From NCBI GenBank assembly GCA_964414835.1, contig CAYPWY010000006.1, positions 34,875 through 98,874 of the forward strand: DNA of 64,000 nucleotides, in the 5' to 3' direction. The notes beneath the pieces are model-generated. The model had not been told where the DNA came from. It ran no database searches and was given only the letters and a program-made list of their open reading frames with translations. Every line of letters begins with the position of its first letter. Position 1 is the stretch's first letter. The position numbers and the translations under genes were made by a program. Below are positions 27,886 to 37,017 of this stretch, one piece after another. Origin of the DNA: Eshraghiella sp964414835. Lineage in GTDB: Bacteria > Bacillota > Clostridia > Lachnospirales > Lachnospiraceae.

Positions 27886-28908
27886 TCAGCATTTAAGCTC
27901 TCTGTACCAATATCCGAACTGACTTAAACGCATATCGCTGCGGATACTGAATTTAAAATGGTTAAAGTTAAACATTGAAGCCGTATTTCTGTCCCTTCTG
28001 GTGTATACTCCCGGCACGCCGATAAAATAACCACAGGCTTCGCCGCTGTACATTCTTCCCAGTATGAGATGCCTGAATTGAAAATAGCCATGATTAAGAA
28101 AACTGTTATTTTTCAATCCCCAGTTTGTATCAGGCAGTCTGTCAATATCATCGGGCGTAATTTCTATAATGTCATATAAATCATCATCTGCAAAAAGAAA
28201 AACACGGTTACGCTCTGCGGACAGCCTGTTAAACCAGTCATCTGACATATATTTTGTCTTAACCTCCGGCGCCTCTGCCGCTGTTAAAATCACCGCATCA
28301 GGTTCCTCAGGACTATTTTCCTGTTTTTCACGTACCTTTTCTTCCTGTCTATTTTCCGTCTCTTGCTGAGATTTTTGCCGTAGTTTTTGCTGAATGTCCT
28401 GCTCAGGGCTTTGCTCCATTCCGTATTCCGGTGTATGTGCTATCTCGCCTCCTGCAAATTCAACCAGAATTTCTCCGTTTCCGCTGGACCAGTCTCTGGA
28501 GGCAACCGCCTCTGGGGTAAATCCCAAATCATCCCACTCGCTTGCAAACATTTTACCTCGGTGAATCTCTGCGTTTTCAGTCTCGCCGCTCTCCTCAAGG
28601 TAAATCCCCTTGATTCCGTTGAAATTGATTCCGCTTCCTTCTATATCAAGTGCACTTCCGGTATATCGATACTCGCCCACACCATTTTTAATATTCATAT
28701 CGCCCAGCTTTATGCCTATTATTCTGGCGTTTTTCCTGTAAAAAAGATTAACGCTCCATATATAGCAGCTTTCCGAATATGCACCTTTCATGTTTATTTG
28801 CAGTTTCAGAATATCCTGTCTGACCTCAATTTTGGCAAATCCGGCATTTTGGCATTTTTGTCCGGCATTGTAGGAATATATGTATGCCACCATCCTGTTG
28901 TATTCCAT
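27886..28908 (-). CDS. DUF6128-like protein of unknown function
   Basis: A 340-residue protein without signal peptide or membrane segment. Residues 1-115 form a beta-rich domain (MVAYIYSYNAGQKCQNAGFAKIEV..., IWSVNLFYRKNARIIGIKLG). A charged Gln/Glu-rich linker (about 165-205) follows, then a conserved C-terminal domain with LPDTNWGLKNNSFLNHGYFQFRHLI and YFIGVPGVYTRRDRNTASMF. The layout matches a DUF6128 family common in Lachnospiraceae, from memory. I cannot assign a function. It stands alone, with its own terminator. Confidence 0.65.
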   Translation of the reverse strand: MEYNRMVAYIYSYNAGQKCQNAGFAKIEVRQDILKLQINMKGAYSESCYIWSVNLFYRKNARIIGIKLGDMNIKNGVGEYRYTGSALDIEGSGINFNGIKGIYLEESGETENAEIHRGKMFASEWDDLGFTPEAVASRDWSSGNGEILVEFAGGEIAHTPEYGMEQSPEQDIQQKLRQKSQQETENRQEEKVREKQENSPEEPDAVILTAAEAPEVKTKYMSDDWFNRLSAERNRVFLFADDDLYDIIEITPDDIDRLPDTNWGLKNNSFLNHGYFQFRHLILGRMYSGEACGYFIGVPGVYTRRDRNTASMFNFNHFKFSIRSDMRLSQFGYWYRELKC

Positions 28909-28973
28909 ATAAAAACACTCCTTTCTTTATATCCACGGGTACTTTAAAATATATTGAAGGAGTGTATAAAATA

Positions 28974-29849
28974 TTACTTTATTTTTGATGAAAAAATATT
29001 AGACAACCTGGCAAACTCTTCAAGGGTAAGCGCCTCTCCTCTTATGGCTGAACCCCTTCCAAGCTCTTCTATTGCCTCACTAATCATCTCTTTGGAAAAA
29101 TTAATTTCAGGCGAATTGTTAAGTCCATTGGCAAGCGTTTTGCGCCTTTGATTAAAAGAGGCCCTTATTATGCGGAACATCAGTTTTTCATCCGCAACAT
29201 TTACGGGAGCTGTCAGGTGTTTTTTCAGTCGGATTACCGCAGAACCTACGTTTGGACGAGGGATGAAACATTCCGGCGGAACATTTACCACAGGCTCAGG
29301 CTTGGCATAATACTGAACCGCTAAAGAAAGCGCACCGTAATCCTTGCTTCCCGGACCTGTCTGCATACGGTCTGCCACCTCTTTCTGTACCATTATCGTT
29401 ATACTGTCAATAGGAACATGGCTCTCAAAAAGTCCCATTATAATCGGCGTGGTTATATAGTATGGAAGATTTGCAACCACCTTTATCGGTCTGCCTCCGT
29501 TTTTTTCCAAGGCAAGAGCATTAATGTCAACTTTAAGAATATCTTCATTGATTATGGTAACATTGTCGTATTCCGAAAGCGTGTCCTCCAGTATGGGAAT
29601 CAGCTTTCTGTCTATCTCAACCGCTGCAACCTCTCTTGCATTCTCGCATAAAAGCTGTGTCATGGTGCCTATTCCCGGTCCGATTTCCAAAACAAAATCG
29701 TCCTTTGTGACGCCCGCCTCCCGCACTATTTTTTCAACTATTCCCTGTTCAACAAGAAAATTCTGACCGAATTTCTTCTGAAAAACAAAATTGTATCTGT
29801 TAATGACTGCAAGTGTATTTGTGGGATTGCTCAGATAAAATTTACTCAT
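28974..29849 (-). CDS. rsmA: 16S rRNA (adenine1518/1519-N6) dimethyltransferase
   Basis: Start placed at ATG 29849 (MSKFYLSNP), overlapping the tatD stop by 8 bases, with AGGAGG upstream; 291 residues. Methyltransferase motifs: KKFGQNFLVE, LEIGPGIGTMTQLL, VEIDRKLIP and NLPYYITTPI. It dimethylates two adenines at the end of 16S rRNA during 30S assembly. It follows metG and tatD, a common Firmicute order. Confidence 0.96.
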   Translation of the reverse strand: MSKFYLSNPTNTLAVINRYNFVFQKKFGQNFLVEQGIVEKIVREAGVTKDDFVLEIGPGIGTMTQLLCENAREVAAVEIDRKLIPILEDTLSEYDNVTIINEDILKVDINALALEKNGGRPIKVVANLPYYITTPIIMGLFESHVPIDSITIMVQKEVADRMQTGPGSKDYGALSLAVQYYAKPEPVVNVPPECFIPRPNVGSAVIRLKKHLTAPVNVADEKLMFRIIRASFNQRRKTLANGLNNSPEINFSKEMISEAIEELGRGSAIRGEALTLEEFARLSNIFSSKIK

Positions 29850-30621
29850 TAATGTTGTACATCCTCCTTGCGTTATCATATGTGGCGGAAATTACTGAAT
29901 CATATGAGATACCTTTTACCTCGGCAATGCACTGCGCCACAAGCGGCAGATTCAGGGAAGAATTGCGCTTTCCTCTATACGGAACCGGCGCCAGATAAGG
30001 GCAGTCCGTCTCAAGCAAAATACGGTCAATAGGTACATACGCTATAACCTCCCTTGTCTTCTGGTTATTTTTGAAGGTCGCCGCACCGCCGATACCGATA
30101 TAAAATCCCATATTCAGGTATTTAGCAGCCTCCTCTTTATGATAGGAAAAGCAATGAACCACTCCGCCGCACAGCTGTGCACTCTCGGCACTCATCACAT
30201 CATATGTGTCCTTGGCGGCTTCCCTTGAATGGACAATAACAGGTTTTTCAAGTTCTTTTGCCATAGCTATCTGTCTTGCAAAAAAATCCTTCTGCTCATC
30301 CTTGTTGTCCTTATCCCAATAATAGTCAAGTCCGATTTCACCGATTGCAACAATCTTAGGATTACGCATTGCCTCATCTGCAATCCACTGCATGTCCTCA
30401 TCTGTCACTCCGGCAATTTCACTGGGATGTATTCCCAATGCTCCATAGAAAAAATCATACTTATCCACAAGCGCTGCCGTCTTATGACAGGTTTCCACCG
30501 TAGAACCTACATTGACAACATATCCTATTCCGTTAACAGGGAGAGAGGCAATAATCGCCTCTCTGTCCTGGTCAAATGCCTCATCCTCATAATGGGCATG
30601 TGATTCAAAAATACTGCTCAT
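29842..30621 (-). CDS. tatD: TatD family metal-dependent deoxyribonuclease
   Basis: A 259-residue TIM-barrel hydrolase with metal ligands HAH near residue 8 (FESHAHYED), EIGLDYYW, VIVHSREA, VVHCFSY and LLETDCPYLAP. The start ATG 30621 overlaps the metG stop by one base (TGATG), showing coupling. Members cut DNA in repair and turnover. Confidence 0.94.
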   Translation of the reverse strand: MSSIFESHAHYEDEAFDQDREAIIASLPVNGIGYVVNVGSTVETCHKTAALVDKYDFFYGALGIHPSEIAGVTDEDMQWIADEAMRNPKIVAIGEIGLDYYWDKDNKDEQKDFFARQIAMAKELEKPVIVHSREAAKDTYDVMSAESAQLCGGVVHCFSYHKEEAAKYLNMGFYIGIGGAATFKNNQKTREVIAYVPIDRILLETDCPYLAPVPYRGKRNSSLNLPLVAQCIAEVKGISYDSVISATYDNARRMYNINE

Positions 30622-32579
30622 CAACCAACCTCTGCACCGTTAGGTACATCGCTTTCTGCCGTAAGAAGGACATATTCGCCCTTGTCATTTTCCGCACACA
30701 ATAACATTCCCTCAGAGAGTATTCCGGCAAGCTTGGCAGGCTTAAGATTTGCAACAACCACTACCTTTTTGCCAACCATCTCCTCCGCAGAATAGTATTG
30801 CTTGATTCCCGACACAATCTGTCTGATTTCACTTCCCATTTTTACCTGTGAACAGAGAAGCTTCTTGGATTTAGGAACCTCCTCACACTTGATAATTTCA
30901 CCGATTCTAAGCTGAACCTTATCAAAGTCGTCTATTGTAATTTCAGGCTTCTTCTCCGCATCAATTCCCGGTTCGCCCTGCTGATTGCCGTCTGCTCCTT
31001 CCGTATTTGCCTCTGCTGCCGCAACTTTTTCCATTACTTCTTCAACGTCAAGTCTTGCAAAAAGAATTTCCGGCTTTTCAACAACCTTTGTGCCTCCCGG
31101 ATATCTGCCAAACTCATCAAGCTCCTGAAGCTCTCTGGCCGGTGCGTTAAGCTGTGCAAGAATCTTCTCCGATGTCTCCGGCATAAATGGGAAAAGAAGT
31201 GTTGCTCCTATTGCAATTCCCTCAACAAGGTTGTAAAGAACAGTCGCAAGTCTGTCTTTTTTATCCTCTTCCTTGGCAAGCACCCATGGCATTGTCTCGT
31301 CAATATATTTGTTGCATCTCTTGAATATATTGAAAATATCGGTCATTGCGTCTGCCACGCGAAGACGGTTCATCTTTTCATCAACTGACTTTACCGCAGC
31401 AAGAATTGTCTTTTTCAGGTCATCATCCACTGCCTCTTCAATACCTTTATTTTCAACAACTCCGCCGAAATATTTATTTGACATTGAAATAGTTCTGTTT
31501 ACAAGGTTGCCCAATGTATTGGCAAGCTCTGAATTGAGCCTTTCCACAACAAGCTCCCATGTCACATTGCCGTCATTTTCAAAAGGCATCTCATGGAGAA
31601 CGAAAAATCTTACAACATCCACTCCGAAAAATTCCACAAGGTCATCAGCATATATAACGTTTCCTTTCGATTTGCTCATCTTGTCGTTATTCTGCAAAAG
31701 CCAAGGATGTCCGAATACCTGCTTAGGAAGAGGCAAATCAAGCGCCATAAGGAATATAGGCCAGTAGATTGTATGGAAACGGATAATATCCTTGCCGATA
31801 AGATGAAGGTCGGCAGGCCAGTATTTTTTGTATAAATCATCATGGTTTCCGTCCGCATCATATCCAAGACCGGTCATATAGTTGGTCAGTGCATCAAGCC
31901 ACACATAAACCACATGCTTGTCATCAAAATCAACAGGTATTCCCCATTTAAAGGATGTTCTTGATACACACAAATCCTGTAAGCCCGGAAGCAGGAAATT
32001 GTTCATCATCTCATTTTTCCTTGAAACAGGCTGTATAAATTCAGGATGAGTATTGATATGTGCAATAAGTCTGTCAGCATACTTGCTCATCTTGAAAAAG
32101 TAGGCTTCCTCCTTGGCAGGCTTAACCTCTCTGCCGCAGTCAGGGCATTTACCGTCAACAAGCTGCGACTCCGTCCAAAATGACTCGCAAGGAGTACAAT
32201 ACATACCTTCATAATGCCCTTTGTATATGTCGCCCTTATCATAAAGCTTTTTGAAAATTTTCTGTACCTGTTTTTCGTGATAATCATCAGTAGTTCTTAT
32301 GAACTTGTCATAGGATGTATTCATCAAATCCCATATTCTCTTGATTTCTCCTGCAACATTGTCAACAAACTCCTTGGGCGTGACTCCAGCTTCCGCAGCT
32401 TTAGTCTCAATTTTCTGTCCGTGTTCATCGGTTCCTGTCTGGAAACGCACATCGAATCCCTGCATTCTCTTATATCTGGCAATGCTGTCTGCAAGGACAA
32501 TCTCATATGTGTTGCCGATATGTGGCTTGCCTGATGTATAGGCAATGGCCGTTGTGATGTAATAAGGTGTTTTGCTCAT
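30621..32579 (-). CDS. metG: Methionyl-tRNA synthetase
   Basis: Start at ATG 32579 (MSKTPYYITTAIAY), with AGGAGG upstream; 652 residues. Class I motifs: KPHIGNTYE (HIGH) and DKMSKSKGN (KMSKS). A zinc knuckle CTPC...CPDC lies near residues 127-146. The C-terminal tRNA-binding OB domain begins at DFDKVQLRIGEI. It charges tRNA-Met. It is governed by the T-box leader upstream and is cotranscribed with tatD and rsmA. Confidence 0.98.
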   Translation of the reverse strand: MSKTPYYITTAIAYTSGKPHIGNTYEIVLADSIARYKRMQGFDVRFQTGTDEHGQKIETKAAEAGVTPKEFVDNVAGEIKRIWDLMNTSYDKFIRTTDDYHEKQVQKIFKKLYDKGDIYKGHYEGMYCTPCESFWTESQLVDGKCPDCGREVKPAKEEAYFFKMSKYADRLIAHINTHPEFIQPVSRKNEMMNNFLLPGLQDLCVSRTSFKWGIPVDFDDKHVVYVWLDALTNYMTGLGYDADGNHDDLYKKYWPADLHLIGKDIIRFHTIYWPIFLMALDLPLPKQVFGHPWLLQNNDKMSKSKGNVIYADDLVEFFGVDVVRFFVLHEMPFENDGNVTWELVVERLNSELANTLGNLVNRTISMSNKYFGGVVENKGIEEAVDDDLKKTILAAVKSVDEKMNRLRVADAMTDIFNIFKRCNKYIDETMPWVLAKEEDKKDRLATVLYNLVEGIAIGATLLFPFMPETSEKILAQLNAPARELQELDEFGRYPGGTKVVEKPEILFARLDVEEVMEKVAAAEANTEGADGNQQGEPGIDAEKKPEITIDDFDKVQLRIGEIIKCEEVPKSKKLLCSQVKMGSEIRQIVSGIKQYYSAEEMVGKKVVVVANLKPAKLAGILSEGMLLCAENDKGEYVLLTAESDVPNGAEVG

Positions 32580-32644
32580 TTCTTCTTCCTCCTGATTTTT
32601 CCAAATAGCATTTATATTAGTATGGAGCATCCTGACGGAGCATT

Positions 32645-32676
32645 TTAGTTTTATGAAAAATCAGTTTTCATAAAAC
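32645..32676 (-). other. AT-rich hairpin between T-box terminator and metG
   Basis: The minus strand reads GTTTTATGAAAA-ctga-TTTTTCATAAAAC, a long near-perfect stem directly after the T-box terminator and about 65 bases before the metG start. It has no poly-U tail of its own. It could be a processing or stability element. No function is shown. Confidence 0.55.
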
Positions 32677-33005
32677 AAAAAATCCCGTCTTCTATTATTC
32701 TCATAGAAGACGGGTTATAAACTTAATCCGTGGTACCACTTCTCTTTGTCTGTTCCTTGCAAAACAGACCTCTGTGCATACAGGAACAACCTTCCGCAAA
32801 TATGTCATATCCGATATGCTTTCGCTATAACAGGCGAACCTGTCGCAGCCTTGCAGTTTATGAAAAACCTGTTCGGTGCGCCACTCCGGAGCCATGTTCA
32901 GCCTGCTTTCCATCCCGCCGTCTCAGCACTCCGTCGGTTCTCTGTAAATGTACCACATGCCTACTCTTTCCTTCTCAGTGTTGTTATTGCATTACATTAT
33001 TATCT
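32677..33005 (-). promoter_or_regulatory. T-box riboswitch leader of metG (Met specifier)
   Basis: The minus strand carries the T-box core AGTGGTACCACGG (32728-32740), which pairs with an uncharged tRNA acceptor end. A Stem I region follows the start and has an ATG specifier at 32893-32895 in the context GAAC-ATG-GCTCC, matching the methionine gene it controls. The leader ends with a terminator, CCCGTCTTCTAT-gagaata-ATAGAAGACGGG plus a U-run (32684-32714). Uncharged tRNA-Met would form the antiterminator and switch on metG-tatD-rsmA. Confidence 0.9.
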
Positions 33006-33011
33006 ATGGAA

Positions 33012-33040
33012 AGATTAGCACAATGCGGTAAAAATTGCAA
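33012..33040 (-). promoter_or_regulatory. Promoter of the metG T-box transcript
   Basis: TTGCAA (33035-33040) and TAATCT (33012-33017, minus strand) are separated by 17 bases. Transcription would begin near 33005, just ahead of Stem I. Confidence 0.6.
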
Positions 33041-33045
33041 GAGAA

Positions 33046-33636
33046 TTATTCTCTCAATGCATTTCCTATATTCGGCTTGATAAAATTCTCCTCGGCATAC
33101 TGCCACATAGCCTGTGAACCGTCGGCGGTCTTTTCATTGCGCTTATACACCTGTGCGGCACATACATTATGCTCCGTCCAGCTAAGTCCTCCCGATGCGT
33201 TGTTGAGCATCAAAGGCTGTAATTTATCAAGGCTGTTAGCAAATTTCGACTCCGGCGTTGCGCCTTCTTCAAATTCATCCCACAAAGCCCTGAGCTTTTT
33301 TGCCTGGTCTTCAGGCAGTATGTTAAAAAGCCTGTCCGCTGCCTTAATCTCACGCTGACGTTTTGTTTTATTGCCCTCGGTATCATATGCATATGTATCG
33401 CCTGCATCAATTTCAATCAAATCATGAATCAGCACCATTGACATAGTATGAAGCACATCTATTTCCTCATTGGAATGTTCCGCCATAAGCATTGCCATAA
33501 TGGCAAGATGCCATGAATGCTCCGCATCGTTTTCCTTACGTTTTCCATCTGCAAGGTATGTCTGGCGGAATACATTTTTCTCTTTATCTATCTCCTGAAT
33601 AAATTCAAACTGTTTCCTGATTCTCTGTTCATCCAT
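33046..33636 (-). CDS. HD domain phosphohydrolase (YfbR-like)
   Basis: Start chosen at ATG 33636 with AAGGAGG eleven bases upstream; 196 residues. The HD metal-site residues are visible in order: NDAEHSWHLA, LIHDLIEID and a later Asp. This resembles 5'-deoxynucleotidase YfbR, which removes phosphate from deoxynucleotides; the true substrate is not known. Its stop lies next to a weak stem (AGAGAAT/ATTCTCT), which may end the transcript before the metG promoter. Confidence 0.85.
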   Translation of the reverse strand: MDEQRIRKQFEFIQEIDKEKNVFRQTYLADGKRKENDAEHSWHLAIMAMLMAEHSNEEIDVLHTMSMVLIHDLIEIDAGDTYAYDTEGNKTKRQREIKAADRLFNILPEDQAKKLRALWDEFEEGATPESKFANSLDKLQPLMLNNASGGLSWTEHNVCAAQVYKRNEKTADGSQAMWQYAEENFIKPNIGNALRE

Positions 33637-33668
33637 AATTCTGTCAGCCTCCTTAAACCGCACATACC

Positions 33669-33992
33669 TTACTTTATAAACTTATCTATTGCTTCATTCA
33701 GTTCTTCAATCATTTTATTGTTGCCGTCCTCAATGGCATGGACTATACAATGCTCCATATGGTCCTTCAAAATAACCTTTCCGGTATTGTTGATTGCCGC
33801 TTTTACCGCCGAAAGCTGTATAAGCACCTCGCTGCAGTCCCTGCCGCTTTCCACCATCTTCTTGACGGACTCAAGATGTCCGATTATTTTCGACAAACGA
33901 TTCAATACCGCCTTGGTATTTTGATGGTAATGTCCATGGTCATGTGTCGAAGCTTCGTGTCCGTTATGCTCCTGCTTAGTATTTTCTTTCAT
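33669..33992 (-). CDS. CsoR/RcnR family metal sensor, InrS-like ligand set
   Basis: A 107-residue all-helical repressor of the DUF156 fold (VLNRLSKIIGHLESVKKMVESGRDCSEVLIQLSAV). Possible metal ligands are Cys53, His78 and Cys82, with a His-rich N-terminus including His21 and His23. This matches the Cys-His-Cys set of CsoR plus the N-terminal His used by the nickel sensor InrS, as I remember it. It is the last gene after the NikMN-Q-O importer (one-base gap), so nickel or cobalt is the likely signal; copper cannot be excluded. It would repress when apo and release DNA with metal, or the reverse if acting on uptake. Confidence 0.85.
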   Translation of the reverse strand: MKENTKQEHNGHEASTHDHGHYHQNTKAVLNRLSKIIGHLESVKKMVESGRDCSEVLIQLSAVKAAINNTGKVILKDHMEHCIVHAIEDGNNKMIEELNEAIDKFIK

Positions 33993-33993
33993 A

Positions 33994-34722
33994 TCATATA
34001 TCTCCTTGCAATCTCAGCGGCAGCTCCAATCCGCTTTTCTCAAGAAGCTCCCTGTCACTGAGTATTGTTTTAGCGGCTCCGTCGGCTATGATTTCTCCAT
34101 TGCTCATCAGTACCACTCTGTCGCATATATCCCATACCATATCAAGGTCGTGACTTGCTATAAGCTGCGCTATATCCAGCCCTTTTAAAATATTAATCAG
34201 TCTTCTCCTGTTTCCCGGGTCAAGGGCAATCGTGGGCTCGTCCAAAATAAGCAGCTTTGGTCTGAGCGCAAGGACCGTCGCCAAGGATACCAGTTTTTTC
34301 TCTCCGCCGGAAAGTCTTGTGGTTCTGCGTTTTGCAAGCTGCTCTATACCAAGGGACATAAGAGTTTCCTCCACAAGCCCATCAAGCTCACTGCCTGATA
34401 TTCCGTAATTTGCAGGTCCAAAAGCCACATCCTCCGCCACTGTGGGCATAAAAAGCTGGTTATCCGCATCCTGAAAAACAAAGCCTGCTGCCTTTCGCAC
34501 TTTTTCATAGTTTTGGCGCTGAACCCTTATTCCATCAACTGTAACCACGCCCCTTTCAGGTACCAAAAGTCCCACTATCAGTTTAAGAAGCGTGGATTTG
34601 CCCGCCCCGTTACAGCCAATCAATCCTACCTTTTCGTTATCGTCACAGCACAAATTACAGCCCTTTAAAACATCTGCCGATGCATCATATCCGTATTTTA
34701 AATCTTTAACCTGTAAAATCAT
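33994..34722 (-). CDS. Nickel/cobalt ECF transporter ATPase (CbiO/NikO)
   Basis: A 242-residue ABC ATPase: Walker A GCNGAGKSTLL, Q-loop FVFQDADNQLF, signature LSGGEKKLVSLA, Walker B LLILDEPTIALDPG and switch His in ASHDLDMV. The VFQ..DNQLFMPTVAEDVAFGP segment is typical of ECF-class CbiO proteins. It powers uptake with the CbiQ and CbiM partners just upstream. Confidence 0.93.
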   Translation of the reverse strand: MILQVKDLKYGYDASADVLKGCNLCCDDNEKVGLIGCNGAGKSTLLKLIVGLLVPERGVVTVDGIRVQRQNYEKVRKAAGFVFQDADNQLFMPTVAEDVAFGPANYGISGSELDGLVEETLMSLGIEQLAKRRTTRLSGGEKKLVSLATVLALRPKLLILDEPTIALDPGNRRRLINILKGLDIAQLIASHDLDMVWDICDRVVLMSNGEIIADGAAKTILSDRELLEKSGLELPLRLQGDI

Positions 34723-34756
34723 ATTTTAATCACTCGTTTTTGTTGTCAATATAGTA

Positions 34757-35572
34757 TCAATTTACATTGAAAATTTCAAGTATAAACCGCCCTATAAGCT
34801 CAGCCGCATTGCCAAAACGCAGGAAAACAAGAAGCCCTGTCCAAAGCAGCATCCACAACAGGCTTGCCGCCCTGTTACCCTTATGTCCACGCAACGGAAA
34901 ATTTCCATTATAGCCCCTCATAAGCATACTGTCATACACCGTTTCCGCCCGGTCAACGGTTCTTATAAGCAGCTGACCTAAAAGCGGACCCCATGCCTTC
35001 ACATTGATTCCTTTCTGTCCCGGCGCACGAAGTGTGTATGCCCTGAAAATATCTCCTGCTTGTGCCGCTAACAGCCACATATAACGGTATGTAAGAAGAA
35101 TAAGCGTGATTAGTATTTTGGGAATACGAATCAACGTCAGTCCATGACATATATTTTCTATCCCGGTTGTTGCTATCAAAAGATAGCACGCCATTACCGT
35201 CAGGGTTCCTTTAAAAATAAGAACCGAAAATGATATAACTCCATAGCTTACCGCAAGCCTGCCTATTTGCCCAGCCGTTTCCCTGTCCATAAAAATATTG
35301 GCTGCCCCCAACATCGCCAACAGGGGAATAACGGGCCATATTCTTCTTATACAATGGGAAAAGGATACAAGGCTCATGGCAAAAACCGCAAAGGGATATA
35401 TGCACATAATAATCACGCCTGATAAATCATATCTGCCAACAGATACTGTCAACCCCAAAAAAGCTGCCGTTACCAGCAGCTTCACAAGGGGATTGAGCCT
35501 ATGCACCCATGTATCAAGTGATGCCTCATCCTCTATTTCGATTATCTGATGTATCGCATTGTCGGCTTTCAT
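34757..35572 (-). CDS. ECF transporter transmembrane protein CbiQ/NikQ
   Basis: A 271-residue membrane protein with about six hydrophobic segments. It has the coupling motif of EcfT proteins near ALLIRTVDRAETVYDSMLMRGYNG. The start at 35572 overlaps the CbiM-like gene by 47 bases, which is long; a later start would cut the conserved LNPLVKLLV entry, so I keep it. It joins the ATPase to the substrate-binding NikMN. Confidence 0.88.
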   Translation of the reverse strand: MKADNAIHQIIEIEDEASLDTWVHRLNPLVKLLVTAAFLGLTVSVGRYDLSGVIIMCIYPFAVFAMSLVSFSHCIRRIWPVIPLLAMLGAANIFMDRETAGQIGRLAVSYGVISFSVLIFKGTLTVMACYLLIATTGIENICHGLTLIRIPKILITLILLTYRYMWLLAAQAGDIFRAYTLRAPGQKGINVKAWGPLLGQLLIRTVDRAETVYDSMLMRGYNGNFPLRGHKGNRAASLLWMLLWTGLLVFLRFGNAAELIGRFILEIFNVN

Positions 35573-36563
35573 CTGCGGTCAACCGCCTCTTTCTGATTTT
35601 CGTGGAAATCACGCATACTCCTGCGCACACCGCTGCTGCCGCCCCGGCTCCCACAATTCCGGCAACGGTAGTTCCGATAGGTTTATCGGTATCATCAACT
35701 GTATAATCTGCCAAAAATGCCGTTTTATCAACAACGCTGTCTGCAGCATCATAAGCTCCGCCTTCCGCCTCAAGCTCCTGCGCTCCCGTAGCTTTGCCTA
35801 TTGACCATTCCAGTCCGTCGGGACTGCCTGATGCCATAAGCGACACCCCTCCCGCAAAAATAACGGCAGCAATGGCAAAAACTGCAATCACCTTGCCATA
35901 GGAAAGCCGGTTTTTGCGCTCCGCAGCATGTATCATCTCCGGTCTTGCTTCATATACAAATATGAGCACAAGTCCCGTAGCCACACCCTCAACAACACCG
36001 ATTATAAGGTGTATAGGCTGCATAAGTCCTGCAAACACGCCAAATGGCAGCTCTGTTATGCCCGAAGCCAGAGTTTCTATAACGACACTGAAAGCGCCAA
36101 GCTGTAAGCTTATGACACAACCCAGTATTGAGCCTGCCATAATTGCAGCTCCTGATATTTTTCTCCTTGTAATCGGTCTGTATATTGCAAAATACCCCGC
36201 AAAGCAGGCATAAAAAGCCATGTTCCATATATTGCAGCCAAGAGCCATAAGACCTCCGTCCGCAAATATCAGGCACTGCAGCAAAAGAACAACCACCATT
36301 GACAAAAACGCCGAATATGGTCCCAGCATTGCCGCCAAAAGCAGTCCTCCGCATATATGTCCGCTGGACCCTGTTCCCGGAATTGTAAAGTTGAGCATCT
36401 GTGCTGCAAAAACAAATGCCCCCATAACTCCCATAAGAGGAATCTTCTTTGTATCTTTTGGTTCTATCTTAACTTTGTTCACGGAATACGCTATTGCCCC
36501 CACCGATGCGGCTCCCATAACTGCCGCAACAGCAGGTGAAACCAACGCATCTGCCATATGCAT
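35526..36563 (-). CDS. NikMN/CbiMN fusion, metal-binding component of Ni/Co importer
   Basis: A 345-residue membrane protein. The N-terminus MHMADALVSP supplies the Met-His metal site of CbiM/NikM, and GTGSSGHICGGLLLAAMLGP and LGCNIWNMAF are family motifs. The C-terminal part (about 235-330) has two helices around PDGLEWSIGKATG, the NikN/CbiN-like section. The fusion leaves no need for a separate cbiN gene. No cobalamin genes are nearby, so nickel is a fair alternative to cobalt. Confidence 0.92.
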   Translation of the reverse strand: MHMADALVSPAVAAVMGAASVGAIAYSVNKVKIEPKDTKKIPLMGVMGAFVFAAQMLNFTIPGTGSSGHICGGLLLAAMLGPYSAFLSMVVVLLLQCLIFADGGLMALGCNIWNMAFYACFAGYFAIYRPITRRKISGAAIMAGSILGCVISLQLGAFSVVIETLASGITELPFGVFAGLMQPIHLIIGVVEGVATGLVLIFVYEARPEMIHAAERKNRLSYGKVIAVFAIAAVIFAGGVSLMASGSPDGLEWSIGKATGAQELEAEGGAYDAADSVVDKTAFLADYTVDDTDKPIGTTVAGIVGAGAAAAVCAGVCVISTKIRKRRLTADESRQCDTSDNRNRG

Positions 36564-36623
36564 AATATATTCCCTCCAAATATTGCTGTTTCTATAATAT
36601 CTTTACTGCGGTTTCGCCGCAAG

Positions 36624-36635
36624 CCCCGTAGGGGG
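36624..36635. promoter_or_regulatory. Candidate CsoR-family operator ahead of the Ni/Co importer
   Basis: CCCC-gta-GGGGG sits 61 bases upstream of the NikMN start. G/C tracts around a short centre flanked by A/T (TATAACCCCCTACGGGGC on the minus strand) are the known shape of CsoR/RcnR operators. A small GCGG-CGAAA-CCGC hairpin lies right beside it (36608-36620). Binding is inferred from shape and neighbourhood only. Confidence 0.55.
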
Positions 36636-36749
36636 TTATATCTCTTATTTTGTTATATTTAATACATTTTCTCAATATATTTTTCTTGACACCAATGGTA
36701 TATCCGTTATAAAATTGTATTGACAAATTATACCAAAAGGAGAAATGAT

Positions 36750-37010
36750 ATGGAACAGAAGAATAACATGGGTATTGCTTCTCTCGTATGTGGCATACTC
36801 TCACTTTTCACAGGATGGGTTGGTTACTTTGTAGCAATTGTATTGGGTGTTCTTGCTATCGTATTTTCATCCAAATCCAAAGAAGCCATCGGTCCTAATG
36901 GTCTTGCAACCGGAGGACTTGTTACAGGTATCATCGGACTTGTTTACAGTATCCCTGTAACAATTTGCTACTTCGCCTGCAGCGCAATTCTTTGTTCAGC
37001 AGGATATTAA
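36750..37010 (+). CDS. DUF4190-like small membrane protein
   Basis: Start ATG 36750 with AAGGAG seven bases upstream; 86 residues. Two hydrophobic helices flank a Gly-rich loop (GLATGGLVTGIIGLV), and the N-terminal NNMGIASLVCGILSL is typical of DUF4190. Function unknown. It is followed by an Lgt-like gene after 7 bases. Confidence 0.8.
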   Translation: MEQKNNMGIASLVCGILSLFTGWVGYFVAIVLGVLAIVFSSKSKEAIGPNGLATGGLVTGIIGLVYSIPVTICYFACSAILCSAGY

Positions 37011-37017
37011 GATACAT

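Noticed and set aside
36564..36749. A cobalamin or NiCo riboswitch ahead of the Ni/Co importer
   Set aside because: The 186-base spacer is too short for a cobalamin riboswitch and has no B12 box; only the G-tract operator and a tiny hairpin are visible.
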